64,000 bases of DNA from Fomes fomentarius (lineage: Eukaryota > Basidiomycota > Agaricomycetes > Polyporales > Polyporaceae): the NCBI GenBank assembly GCA_022606135.1, contig JABYQN010000002.1, positions 2,728,001 to 2,792,000 of the forward strand. The letters are read 5' to 3'. Positions 43,510-54,766 of this stretch are shown one piece after another. The position numbers and the translations under genes are program-made. Under the pieces are notes generated by a model. The model made no database searches. It had not been told where the DNA came from and saw only the letters and a list, made by a program, of their open reading frames with translations. Numbering within the stretch: position 1 is the first letter of the stretch; each line of letters starts with the position of its first letter.

Positions 43510-44190
43510 GACGGGGTATACCGGGTGGCGGTACAAATATAGCGAGTGTTGGCAGCGCGCCACAAGGTGGATGAATGCAAGGATTTGCTTCCGTTCGATG
43601 TGGATGTGGCTGAATCAGAACGCCCTAACGACACTAGTCACTTCTCAGTGAGCTTGAGCCAACTGTGTTGAGCGCATGTCGGAGGGTGTGCCTGATTGAG
43701 GAGCGATATCGATGCTGGACGAAATGTATGACGTTGGAGGGCGTTGCCCTAGCTCACCGCGATATCATGATGGTGCGGGAAGCGAGAAGTCGCCCGGGGA
43801 CTCGGGGTGGATGCACTAGCAGGCCACTCTCACACGGGGCACTGGCGGGGTTCGGCATCCGCTATATACTTATACTACCCCGGGCAGACTGGCTATCGCC
43901 CTTTCCACAGCTCAGCAACGGTTCGGAGTGTGCCTTGTCTTGCGCCTTGCAAGTTGCAGTCAGCGGTGGAACTCAAGAGACTGGCACGTGGCTCTGGAAC
44001 AAGTGCATATACGCGCGTCTGCTATCTCCAACTCTCCTGCAAGCACGCCCCGGCGACAGAGGGCCGATCGCCAGTCGGAGGCTGCCCAGTGCAACTCTGC
44101 CATCATACCCTTCTATTTATCCCCGGTACATCCTTCCTCTATTCCCTTTCTGTCCCTCCTGCCTCTCTCCATCCCCTCCACAGGCTCGCC
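43510..44190. promoter_or_regulatory. Intergenic and promoter of TMEM198-like gene
   Basis: About 680 bp between same-strand genes. An AT-rich TATATACTTATACT patch at about 43863-43876 and a CTATTTATCC patch near 44110 are possible core-promoter elements. The 80 bp before the ATG are CT-rich. The open frame that runs in from upstream (from 43807) is not supported as coding. Confidence 0.4.
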
Positions 44191-46915
44191 ATGCCAGCCC
44201 TCCCACCCCGCATCCGGCCTCTCCTCCTCCCCGCTCTGGCTTTCGCTCTCCTTGCACTCCCAGCTTTCGCTCAGGATTCCACCCCCACCCCGACGCCCTC
44301 TCTCTCGCTTTCTCTGACGACCAGCTCCACGACCGTTACGACTACCATTCACTCCGGTAACCGCAACATCCCCACCACCACCATCGTCCCAACTGTCTTC
44401 AATGTCACCGTCACTCTCTCCGAAAGTGCGTCCAGGACGTCCGACGTCGCCGCCTCTCAAACCTCCTCCCCACCGGATTTCACCATCCTCGACACTCATG
44501 TCGACCCAGGCTTTGGCGTACTCGGTGCCATCCTCATTCTGACCGGTCTCCCCAGTGCGTTCCTCGGTCACAAGAACCGCTGGACATCCTTCTTCCTCAT
44601 CGGTTTCTACACCTTATCCTTGGTATGCTTCGTCCTCATCCTCCGTTTCGGCGTCGTCCCCGCAATCAACCCGCCCAACAAGACCATCCGCGGCTTGTTT
44701 GTGCTCTCCTCCGGAGTTGCTGGCATAGCGGGTGGAGGCATCGCCATATTCTTCTGGAAGGCCGCCAAATACTTCATTGGCGCCTGGGGAGGCTTCGCGC
44801 TTGCCTTATGGATTCAATGCTTCCACAACGGAGGGCTGATAAAGCCGCTTGGCTTCCGCTGGATCATGTACATCGGTACGCACCATCGTTTCTGGGGTGT
44901 TGCCAGTCCGGCCTAACCGAGCGTATGCACTTGCCATGCGTGCGTTCACAGTCATTTCCGTAGTAGGCTTCGTGCTGTGCACCATCCCGAAGCTCCACTA
45001 CTACGTTCTGCTCATGTCAACGGCGTTCGTGGGGGCGACGGCGTTCATTCTTGGGGTGGACTGCTTCACGACGGCCGGCCTTAAGGAGGTGAGTTGCTCG
45101 TGCTTCCCATGCTTGCGGCGAGGTGAGGTCATTTAAACGCTTGGGCGTTCATAGTTCTACGTATGGAACATCGGCTTTGAGTCGATATTTACCAAGTACC
45201 AAGAGCATGGCATCCAGTTCCCTGTCACCCAGGTCATGCAGATTGAACTGGGCATGATGGGTGCGGTCTCCCTCATGGGTATAGCGGTGCAATTCCAGAT
45301 CCTCAAGATTCTCTTGCGCAAGATGAAGGAAATCGAGGCGGAGCGTCAGCGACAGGACCAGGCCGCAGAAGCTCGTGCTGCCGAACGTTTCAAGTCTCTT
45401 GATTTGGAAAAGGACGAGTGGGAGCGCCTGCATCCTGGCCTCCCTAAGCATGGCCGCGCGGACAGCAACTACTCAGGCCACCCGTTACTCAACAAGGATG
45501 GCTTCCCTTCTACTGACCCAGATTCACCCTTGGACACCCCTCGCCAGCGTTACCAGTCTGGTTTGTCCGAGTTCATGGCCGCGCCAACGCCTGCGGAGGA
45601 GCTCAACCGCGCAGCCAGCAAGCAGCTCCAGACTCCCGGAGTTCTCCCTGCCCTCGACCTTGGTGGTGGCATCGAGAACGGGGTACCTGACACCTTCATC
45701 GCCAAGGCGACTTCGAGTAATTCGCGAGCATCCCAGGCCCTTACGTCTAGCGACTTGGAGGACCTCAAGAGAAAGGAGGAATTGTTGTCGGAGATTCAGA
45801 CGATTCGCCGCTCCATTGACGCATTGAGGACTGATTCTCCCATTCCGAACGTGTCGAGCTCGACGGAGTCGCGTCACCCATCTACGTCTTCTCGGCCACT
45901 CAGCCAAGATATCTCCTCGTACCTTAATGCCGCCCCTGCTGCCCATATTCGCCCGCCTCGCGAGCGTGACCCTCGTGCTCGGGTGCAGTCTATGGAGCTC
46001 TCGACGTTGAGTCATTCTCCCGACATCGGTCCTTCCATCAGTCGTCCAACCAGTGCGCCTCTCCGTGATGACGACTGGAACCTCTACTTGCACGAACGGA
46101 AGCTTCTCCAGCCACCCTCCGGTGTGACTGCGCCGATTGCGACTACGCCTGTCAGCCCTCTTAAGGTAGCACCTGCCGTCGTAGATGCCCTCAAGGATCG
46201 CCAGCGCAGGGAAAGTGCTGCACTGGGAATCCAACCGGTGGAAGGAGTGCCCAAGGCACCTTCATCAGCCGATGAGGATCTTCCGTTGGCTCTCCGTCCC
46301 GTCCACAAGAAGGCACACTCCTCGGGTGGTAACACCCCAGTCACCATTCTGCCTCCGAAACGACCCATCGCGCAGCCCTCGCCCAGGGGTGCGGAAATGT
46401 CGCCTCGTGTGAAGACCTTCGAGGAACTCGTCGAAAGGCACCGCGAGAAGCTGCGTGAGCTTCAGGCTCCGTTGACGCAGGCTGAAAACGAGCAGAACGA
46501 CGTTTCGGAGGCACGCAATCGCTGGGAGCGTGCCAAGAACCTGGAAAAACAGGCTGTGGCGAAACGGCAGGCGGAGCGGGAGCAGGCCGTCAAGGATCGT
46601 GGGCGGAAGTCGGGCGAGGCACTAGGAGTTGGACGGCGCACCGTGTCGGGCAACGCGGCTGGGTCCGGGGACGCCAAGCCCGGGCACATACGGTCGTTGA
46701 GCGCAGATATCCTGGCGAATATTCCTGGTACACAGGGGTCGTCGAAGCGCGTGTCGACGATGAAGGTGGAGGACTGGCAGCGGCAGCTGGACACCGAAGC
46801 GGCGCCGCCGCGTCCCTCGCACGGCCGCCAGGGCTCGTCGTCGATGTCTAAGGGAGTGCCGTTCCCTGAGTCGAGAAAGCGGATGGCCAACATGCCGCGT
46901 GACCCTATCAGCTGA
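44191..46915 (+). CDS. TMEM198/TM7SF3-like membrane protein with long cytosolic tail
   Basis: Multi-pass membrane protein of the TM7S3/TM198 (DUF4203) type. Three exons (44191-44875, 44952-45088, 45155-46915) give 860 aa. The signal peptide is LLLPALAFALLALPAFAQ, then a Ser/Thr-rich lumenal stretch with probable O-glycosylation (STTVTTTIHSGNRNIPTTTI). The membrane domain has seven hydrophobic segments, including GVLGAILILTGLPSAFLG, WTSFFLIGFYTLSLVCFVLI, GIAGGGIAIFFWKAAKYFIG, HYYVLLMSTAFVGATAFILG and MMGAVSLMGIAVQFQILKI. A charged coiled coil (RKMKEIEAERQRQDQAAEAR) then opens a ~500-residue disordered tail with a second coiled coil near the end (RHREKLRELQAPLTQAENEQ). Function unknown in fungi. 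Confidence 0.75.
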
Positions 46916-47638
46916 GGGGCTGCTACAGGCGAAGCACTGTATACAGTATGGGTGTACACAAATCGGGTGACATGTGGACCACCCTGGAGTACCCTCCCGC
47001 AACGATCACGTCGGTGGCAGATTCGGACTTGTTTGTTCGCGTTCGTTCCCTATACGTACCATTGAGTAGTAGTTATTCGCATGGTTCCAGCTGCACAACC
47101 CCCATGTTCCCCCCTCATCCATCCATTTTTCGACGACGTCTCTTGCACATGTTTGGACATTCACTTCGGACTTGGACTATCATACAATTTTTATGTCGCA
47201 ATGGTAATACGATAGGTACGTTCCGGACACGGTCGTGCACGTAATATAGCACCCGAGACGGAGGAGAGGGGCGTTCGGTATGGATGATCCCCGATTGAGG
47301 CTAGCGGGATGCAGATAGGCTTTTGGCCAAGAGTGGGACAAATGGCTGGGCGAAAAGGCCGGAGGAGGGGAAATTGATATCGGGCGCATTCGATCGAGCT
47401 CAGTCTGGGGAAGCCTGGGAGCGTTGGGGAAGTGGATCGCTGCGAATGCGCGAGAGTGCCACTGACTGACTCCAGTCTAGCCTTTGCTCCCCCGACACGA
47501 GTGTATATCAGCTCGCGGCCGCTCCAGGTCGTCTGGTTTGCATTCTCCTCTAGCCCCTCGGATTGTCCTTTCCGTCTCGTATAAAACCCACCCGCGTCCT
47601 CTCGACCTTTCGATACACCAGCACGCGACCTCTGCACC
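46916..47638 (+). promoter_or_regulatory. Intergenic with TATA box before the 47639 gene
   Basis: About 720 bp. A good TATAAAA lies at 47580-47586, 53 bp before the next ATG. Upstream of it I see only the 3' flank of the TMEM198-like gene and scattered short frames without similarity. Confidence 0.55.
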
Positions 47639-48503
47639 ATGTCTGTTCCTCGCTCACGCTCCGTGCCACACATCTCGTCTCTTCAAACCACAAAATTACA
47701 CCCGGACCCTTCCTCGTCCAGCCCCTCCGACCGCGATCGTCATGCACGCCCACAACTTTCTCGCCATCGCAGTGCGGTGACAATCTCGAGCAGCGCTCAC
47801 CACCTCGCACCCATCTACACGCCCCGCGTCGAGAGAGAGGACCCGTTCAGCCTCTCTGGGTTCTTCCCTGCCAACTTGAACTTCGCTGCACTCGAACACC
47901 CGGAGACCGAGCAGGAGTGGGATTGGCTGCGCGCTTCCGACCACTCGGAAGCGGACGAGTCGGAACAGCTCGAATTCCGTTCCGGTCGCGTGTCGCCCAT
48001 CTCGGAGAGTGACGACGAGTGGAACATCCCCACACCATGTTCCCCCGAGGTGGAAGATGCGCTCACTGGGGACGCTATCAAGCGTGAAGACAAGCTGGGT
48101 ATTCTGAAGCTGAGCAGTACGTCGCCGCACCTTCCACTTCTGCTTCGCGACGTTCGAAAGTCTAGTGCTCACGTTGGGCGTCTGTCTCGTGCTTCTTTGT
48201 GTAGACACGTTGTTTATGCCGCCGCGCGGCGACGAACTTTATGTCGAGGACCGGCTGTTATCGCCCTACACGCAGGCAGGTGATCCGCTGGACACTGATG
48301 CAGTCTACGACGCTCTTCGAGCGCTGCGTACGGCACACAGTCTTCCGTATGCATCACCTGTCAAGAACGAGTCCGCGGCCCTGCACGAGCTGTTTTCTCC
48401 AGAGAAGGAGGCGGAAGATAAGGTGAAGGTCGAGGCGGAGGGCTGGGGGGCGCTAGTGTCGTGGGGCGTGAGTAGCGTCGTGGATTACATCTCCCCCGTT
48501 TGA
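47639..48503 (+). CDS. Hypothetical protein, Ser/acidic-rich
   Basis: Two exons (47639-48116, 48205-48503) join to 258 aa with good frame and a TATA box 53 bp upstream. The N-terminal 60 residues are Ser/Arg/His-rich and disordered. The centre is acidic: FSLSGFFPANLNFAALEHPE, EWDWLRASDHSEADESEQLE and ISESDDEWNIPTPCSPEVED. The C-terminal half has mixed composition (FMPPRGDELYVEDRLLSPYT, YDALRALRTAHSLPYASPVK, GWGALVSWGVSSVVDYISPV), with a mildly hydrophobic end but no clear membrane helix. No family recognised; probably a lineage-restricted agaricomycete protein. Confidence 0.65.
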
Positions 48504-48808
48504 CGTCTTTGCTCCTATGTCCCTTGGTGTACCGATGTTTGTCCGCTTAGACTGGCAAAGTGTATGTTTAGGATGTGTAGTGCACGGTGAATGGTTGTAT
48601 TGACGACTGGACGGCAGGCGACGGTGAGACGGATGCGTGCATGCCGAGGTGCCGGGGGACCCCGGAACCGCAAATTCTGCAGGGAAGTTCACGGGGTCGT
48701 AAACGGGAGCTTTATAACCGACGCGCGTGGGTAAAAATCGGGTTTCTTCCCACTCCCACAGTGAGCCGTTTCCCACAGCTCATCTGAGAGCACAAGTTGA
48801 GGCCCACC
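48504..48808. other. Intergenic before the CSL gene
   Basis: About 305 bp with the 3' flank of the hypothetical gene and the CSL promoter. No TATA box at a usual distance and no feature beyond that. Confidence 0.4.
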
Positions 48809-51216
48809 ATGCGCACTATAATGCCATTCGCCTCCAGCCCCCTTGCTCTCCAAATGTCGCCTACACAAACCACCGAGGCCCGCGAGCACCTCCCGACGTC
48901 CCTCAATCCTCAGGAGTTATCCCGCTCGGCGTCGCCTCAACAGTCCAACCTTTCCTTGCTCGCAAGTACATCTATCTATCCATCTACCGCTCGATTTGAC
49001 TTTGCTGCAGGTATCTAACGGACATGCTGCCCTTCGTTCGCCTCCTCCTGGTGTAGGACAGTCCTCTTTGTCCCATAACAACCCACCGCCGCCTCACTCA
49101 GAGCCCTCAGTCTCGATCCAATCGATTCTTTCGGGCGCACCTCCTTCTGGAGGCCCTTCCAACGGTCCACCCACTTGGGCGAATGTAAACGCGTCTTCAC
49201 GCGACGCCAGCAACGGTCTTCCTGGCCCGTCGTCGGGGCGGCAATTCAGCAGGTAAGTGTCCATGTATCGCGTCTGGGGCCAGGCTCACCCGCGTCGCAT
49301 TAGCGCACGTCCACCAAACGCAAGCTCGAGCCTCCCGATGCAGTGGACCCCCACAACAAGATACGACGCGTTGTACGCGACCATATCACCCAGGATCCCG
49401 CACGCGTTATGCCTATGACTACGGTCATTTGTCTGCATGCTGCGGTCGCCCAGAAGTCCTATGGAAGCGAAAAACGGTTCCTCTGTCCCCCTCCGGTCGT
49501 GCACATCGAGGGCCCTGTCTGGCAGATGAAGCAGCAACATCTTTCCATGGCCGTAGTGAACGAAGGCGGCGAGCGTACCTGCGAACTCAAGGCACCCATG
49601 GATCACAACTTGACGGCGAGTTTCAAGTTCCTGCACGTGACCGGATCCGCGAAGAGCAAGAGCTTTCAACTCTCGCTCGATATAGCAGAACCCTCCCCGC
49701 ATGCTCCCGAGGGAAGCGAGGCCACTGGGGTCGAACGCGTATGGGCCTCGTTCGACTCAGCGCCGGTGACAATCATCTCGAAGCCGTCAAAGAAGACCGC
49801 CAAGACACGCAACATCTCATCGTGTATTCTAGCAGGAGGTCCGGTGTCCCTCTTCAACCGGATCAACTCACAGACTGTGAGGACCAAGTATATGACCATT
49901 GAGCACAACCAGCTGTGCGCGAGCAACATTGCGTGGTCCGCATTCGCGGTGAATGTTGTGCGCTCCCAGGGTACCGAGAACCCGCTCGGTGCGTCTTGCT
50001 TGTGCTCCAGTTTTGAGCTCCTAGCTTGACGAATCGTGCAGGGGGTCCGCAGCCGGTGACGTACGGCAGCGAAATCGTCCTCGCTGATACAGTTACGGGT
50101 GTACAGACTGCACCCCTTATCATTCGAAAAGTAGACAAGGGCCGTATTGTACCCGATGATGGTGGGCCCGTTAGTCAAATGCAGAAGATCGCTCTCCAGC
50201 GCGTCAATTCCGACGGTACGCGGCACTACCTGTCCGCAGCAGGCCCTATTCCGGGAACTCCAGGTGTGACAGTCCCTCCTGCTCCGGGCCTTTCCAACCA
50301 AGCTGGTACACATCCGCTGTTGTTCCAAAGCCCGCGTATAAGGGAGGAGGTGAAGGATGGCGTCCGTGCCATTGCGGACGAAGTAGACGACTATCTGTGC
50401 TGGACTATTGTTGGGATCTGTAAGTCGCACGCTTCCCACCTGGATCCTATCTCTTACCTATGTGCAGCCAAGTTCCAGTATACGTTCTTTGATGCGTTCG
50501 GGATGAACAATAACGTGCCCGAACTGCCAATCACGCCCTTCCCCACGCTTTTCAACACGCCCGTTTACCGTTCCCAGACCAATACCCTTGAGATGATGGC
50601 GGCCAACTTCTTCTACAACGATCCGAAGACGAAAGGACAGGTGCCGCTTGATGTCTACATCGGGAACATCGGCCCGTTGCGGTTGCGCATTTACAACCAC
50701 TCTCCGCTCGCAATGGATGGACGGTTCGATCCCTCGATGCCGTTCCTCCCGGTCCCCTCCATGTCGGCCCAGTCCACCATCCCAGTCCTTGCCTCGAACA
50801 TTGCACTCCGGGACGAAAGTCAGCCCGCCGACGTTGTGCTGAGCTTGCCGGCGCGTCACATGCATATGATGGTGGTCGTGGAACTGCCGCCGATAGCAGA
50901 CATATTGAAGGCCCTGCGCGAGGATGCCCTACCTCCAAGCGGCGATGGGGACAAATCTCATGACGGAACTGGAGGCCGCGGGAGCAACCTGATGCGGGAC
51001 ATCGCTGGCCGGAGTCTACCGCTGTTGTTCATACGCTCGTTCGACGGCGTTGGCTACCACTCGGGTAGGGTCATCGCTGCCGACAATGTACTGCACCAGA
51101 TGGATCTGTCAGATCCTGTACGTCCGAACGGAGAGGGCAGGGAGTGGATAGCTGCGGCTCAAGCTGCAGCGCAACTGTCTGACGACACGCACGGGTGGAA
51201 CCTGAAGGTGTTGTAG
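48809..51216 (+). CDS. CSL (CBF1/Su(H)/Lag-1) family transcription factor
   Basis: Fungal homologue of the Notch-pathway DNA-binding protein; in yeasts such as S. pombe, Cbf11/Cbf12 regulate adhesion and cell cycle. The hallmark sequence VAQKSYGSEKRFLCPPPVV begins the Rel-like N-terminal domain (about 49430-49500). It continues with CELKAPMDHNLTASFKFLHV, SSCILAGGPVSLFNRINSQT (beta-trefoil entry), NIAWSAFAVNVVRS, QTAPLIIRKVDKGRIVPDDG, PVSQMQKIALQRVNSDGTRH and FQYTFFDAFGMNN. The end is HGWNLKVL. Exon 1 (from ATG 48809) is Ser/Pro-rich. The join between exon 2 (frame A, ends 49252) and exon 3 (starts 49304, RTSTKRKLEPPDAVDP) is out of frame by one base; a phase-matched but weaker donor lies at 49185. 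Confidence 0.85.
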
Positions 51217-52047
51217 TTGTGGCGAAGGTTGTATCAGCTTTCGGGATTTAGTGTACAGTATATCTTCCCGGTTGGGCTCTTTCTCATCCTGCTCTGATCG
51301 TTGCTTACTTGTTAGTGTCGCTTGTGGATAACTGCTTTCCTTATAGTTCGCTTATGGACGCCTGTGTACCTGTGCAAACGACAACGAGATTATCTATCTA
51401 CTTGAGACTGATTGTGGTTACAAAGCTATCGCACCCGGTTACTCCGGGCGAAGTTGACATTGCCTTGGACCAAGTCCCTTTCTAAGTTTGGCAAGTACTT
51501 GTGCGTCTACCTCGAATTCGACAGCGGGTTACGGCATTTACATCATTGCGTAGATAGATGGCTACAGAGCCTGGCAGTACAACAAATTCGGGCGTGGTTT
51601 TGAGCGTATTCGAGCCAGGAACAAAGGCTTGAGCGTATGCCGAAGGAGACCGAAGACACTGGAATTGTCAGCGCTGTGATGACGACTTCGCCGCACTTGA
51701 GCAGCAGTGGTTCGCGTCTGCTGGCGGACATCACCGGACACTTCAGGCGACTCTAGGGCGGTGACTATGTAATCGTGAGCAAGCGACAAGACCCGGCGAG
51801 GTTGAGTGTAGTGGCAGAAGTGGACGGCAATGAATACGCGTAGAGTATTAGGGCGGGACATTATTGACCGAAGGGCCAAAAGCGGTATGAGCGGGAAGCG
51901 CGGGAAAACTGACAGTGAAATGTGGCTCAACGTTGACCTCTATTAGTATTACGGACGCTGACCTCCGAGCTTCGGTTCGAAACGCTTCACTCTGCGCCGC
52001 AGATGCGTATAGCCGCTGCACCGCGTGCCAGAGGCATATAACTCACC
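51217..52047. other. Long intergenic region
   Basis: About 830 bp between two plus-strand genes. A minus-strand frame (51562-51930, 122 codons) has no family resemblance or regular codon use and is left out. Nothing else recognised; it should hold the CSL 3' UTR and the promoter of the glycosyltransferase. Confidence 0.4.
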
Positions 52048-54466
52048 ATGGCTCTCCCGACTCTCCTCAAATTCTCGGAGCCCGGTGTCACGACAGGAGG
52101 TCAGCTCTATCCGACCCAGGCTGGCGCACCACGATTCAGGCCCTCCCGTGCTGGCATGCTCGCGTACTCGCCCCCTCTTCCATCTCCTCCCCGTTCTCGC
52201 GACAGTTCACGCCCCCGCTACTCGCGTTCCAGCTCAGAGTCCTTCAGCGACGAGTTCTACCACCCAACACGCCGCACCGCCCGCGGCCGCGCGTTTTCCT
52301 GGCCTGTCGGCCTCTACAAGGCCAGCGTGTCGCGTTTTGGACGGAGACGAGGGCCTATCCTCCTGTGCTTCTGTTGCGTCGTGGTGTTGTTCACGACATA
52401 CGCGGTCCATCGACGGTTTTTGTGCGCAGAGAAGTCATGGCCACGGCCATTCGAGCGTCCCCCGCCCCCTGTGTTTGGGAAGGAGGTCGTCCGGAGGATG
52501 TGGGAGTGGGAGATACAGGCAGGACATTACCCAAGCAGGCGACCAAGTGCGTCCTCATATTTCTTCTTCCACGACGCATCTCGTGTGTGCTCAACGGACG
52601 TTTCGGTCCGCAGTTTCCGCCGAGGTTGGGTTCACGGTCCCGCCACGAAACCCTGCCCTACCACACGATGTACCCCCGCGGTGGCCGGAAATGGCGTGCA
52701 GCACACCGTTGGTACTGGTGTGCAACGAATATACCCTGAAGTGCGGCGCGAACCACGCGAGTTTGGCCATCCACCAAGACCGATACTTGGCAGTATCGCC
52801 GACCTCGATAGAATCTTAGAACACTGTGACTATGACACAGGCAAAGTGATTGCAACCAGCATCGCATTCTTCATCGCGACTCACCCGCACTTTGCAGTAC
52901 ATCCGTGATTGTCACGAGTATTTGCGACTAGGCGCCGGTTTGGACAACGCCGCCCGACTTCGACGAGAACATGTCGAAGACCTACGATACATTTACGTCC
53001 CTGATGCAGGAACTCAATCTGTTTCCCGCTCCCAAATAATCCCCCACGCCAATTCCAACTTCACGATCAAGGACTCTAACGACTGGCAACTCACGTTATC
53101 GACTCCTAACCACCACGTTCGCGATATTTCCTCCCCTTGTCATGAAGACGACCCACGTATTTTCCACATGTTCTGGGCAGGCGAGTTCACCGACAAACCC
53201 TACATGGCGATTTTGGCCTTCCTCTTCACGCAGAATCATGGGCTTCATTTGGACAGCGCTCCTTTGGAGTCCGATAACTGTCGGCCGCAGCTCTGGCTGT
53301 GGCTTAGTCATGTCTCAACAGACGCCACGTCGAATCCTGCCGCTCAGGATGACTTGATTGCGGAACTTCGTCAGAACCCATGGGCATCTCCGTTCCTGCA
53401 TCCGCGTTTTAGGGGTCTCGTCCAGTTCCGTCTATGGAACACGACGGAGCAACTGGACAGCATCCCAGAGCTGAAGGACGACTGGCGCGCTCTGGGGCAT
53501 GACCTCCTACGGAGCGAGGGAAAGTCACCGCCGAAGGGGAAGGGTGAGACGACTGGTATCCCAATCTCGCTCGACGGCACCGCTAAGGTTACACATCAAT
53601 CCTACAACAAAGTTCCCGTCGTCCTTTCCGACCTCGCACGTTTTGTCCTATGCCATCGGTTTGGCGGTGTTTACCTCGATGTCGACATGCTCTTCCTCCG
53701 CGATTGGGAGGAGCTCTGGGGCTGGAGTGGCTCCTTCTCTTACCGGTGGTCTCACGAGCATCGATATAACACCGCTGTGCTGCGCCTGCGACGTGGTTCT
53801 GCGCTTGGCACTTTCCTGATCCGCACCGCGCTCGTAAACGGGCTTGACTTCCACCCCACTACCGTAACGCGTTACCTGAAGGATGCGCATATGACGGAAT
53901 TGCTATATCGTATCCCGGATGCCTTATTCGACCCCGGCTGGCAGACCTGCGATTACATCAAAGGCTGGTTCGGCACCACATACCTCCAACGTGACCGCCC
54001 ACCGCAGCCATACTTCACAGAGTAAGTACTTTGTCTATGTGTCGATGTACAGATGCTGACCCGACCCACACCCTCAGTTTCGACCAGTTCTTCAACACTC
54101 CTGACGTCATGAGTGGGATGCCAAGCGTCATCGGCTTTGATGGGTTCTTCCGCGGTGCCTTCCTTTACCATTACCACAACGAGTGGTGAGCATCGTCTTG
54201 TACGGGATGACGACGTTTACTCACATGCGCATCATAGGTGGAAACCATTTGACCGGGCACGCTACTGGCCTGACCTCGGGCCGAGGTTCGCGGAGGCAGA
54301 GCGCATGGGGCGTGCAGCCATCGCCAACCAAAGCGCAGCCTTTGTATCCGGCTTACTGCCAAGAGACAAGCGGGACCTTGACTGGGCGACTGTCATGAAG
54401 CGGACATTTGAGGCGTACATGCGCGGCGAGAGGCCGAACATGTATGGGGAGTGGATACGGTGGTGA
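52048..54466 (+). CDS. GT32-type glycosyltransferase, type II membrane (frame break)
   Basis: Golgi type II enzyme of the GT32/alpha-1,4-glycosyltransferase type. Exon 1 has a disordered cytosolic head, then the signal anchor GPILLCFCCVVVLFTTYAVH at about residues 105-124. Conserved segments follow: EVGFTVPPRNPALP, RPILGSIADLDRILEHCDYD, KYIRDCHEYLRLGAGLDNAA, PRIFHMFWAGEFTDKPYMAI, and the nucleotide-sugar site FGGVYLDVDMLFLRDW with its DxD (DVD). Downstream come FNTPDVMSGMPSVIGFDGFF and the end YGEWIRW. The frame drops by one base within the C5 tract at 52673-52677: before it the frame reads NPALPHDVPP, after it GTGVQRIYPEV. Everything else is intact, so an assembly error is likelier than a pseudogene. 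A 32-nt intron (52670-52701) would also restore frame but is implausibly short. Confidence 0.78.
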
Positions 54467-54766
54467 GCTCAGATGCCAAAGGTATCTGGGTATGTGCTTT
54501 TACGACCAAGTACCATACTACGTCGCCATTAATGCATGTAGAGAAACACCCCTGGACGAGCGTTACGACCATTGTACATTCGCTTTGCAGTACTCATTGC
54601 TATATATATCGCTATCGTGTTTGAATAGGTCCTTCGGGACGCACATTCTCACTATATCTCTACATTCACTCCTTATACACTGCGGCTCCAAGGACTCTGA
54701 CTAACGCTGCTACATAGTAGAAAGGCCTGGATTCTTGTAATCGGACGCCTACAGATTATCAAGAAT
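54467..54766. other. Intergenic, convergent 3' regions (GT32 and RPE1)
   Basis: About 300 bp between two convergent stops. It should contain both polyadenylation regions. AT-rich TATATATATC at about 54601-54610 may be part of the GT32 3' end. Confidence 0.4.

Noticed and set aside
45524..46234. 236-codon minus-strand frame
   Set aside because: Antisense shadow of the TMEM198-like exon; no protein-like features.
51562..51930. 122-codon minus-strand frame in the CSL/GT32 gap
   Set aside because: No similarity, no clear promoter or splice pattern; likely random.
52670..52701. 32-nt intron in the GT32 gene
   Set aside because: It restores frame but is shorter than any intron seen here and has no branch point. 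One missing C in the C5 run explains the break and matches importin alpha.
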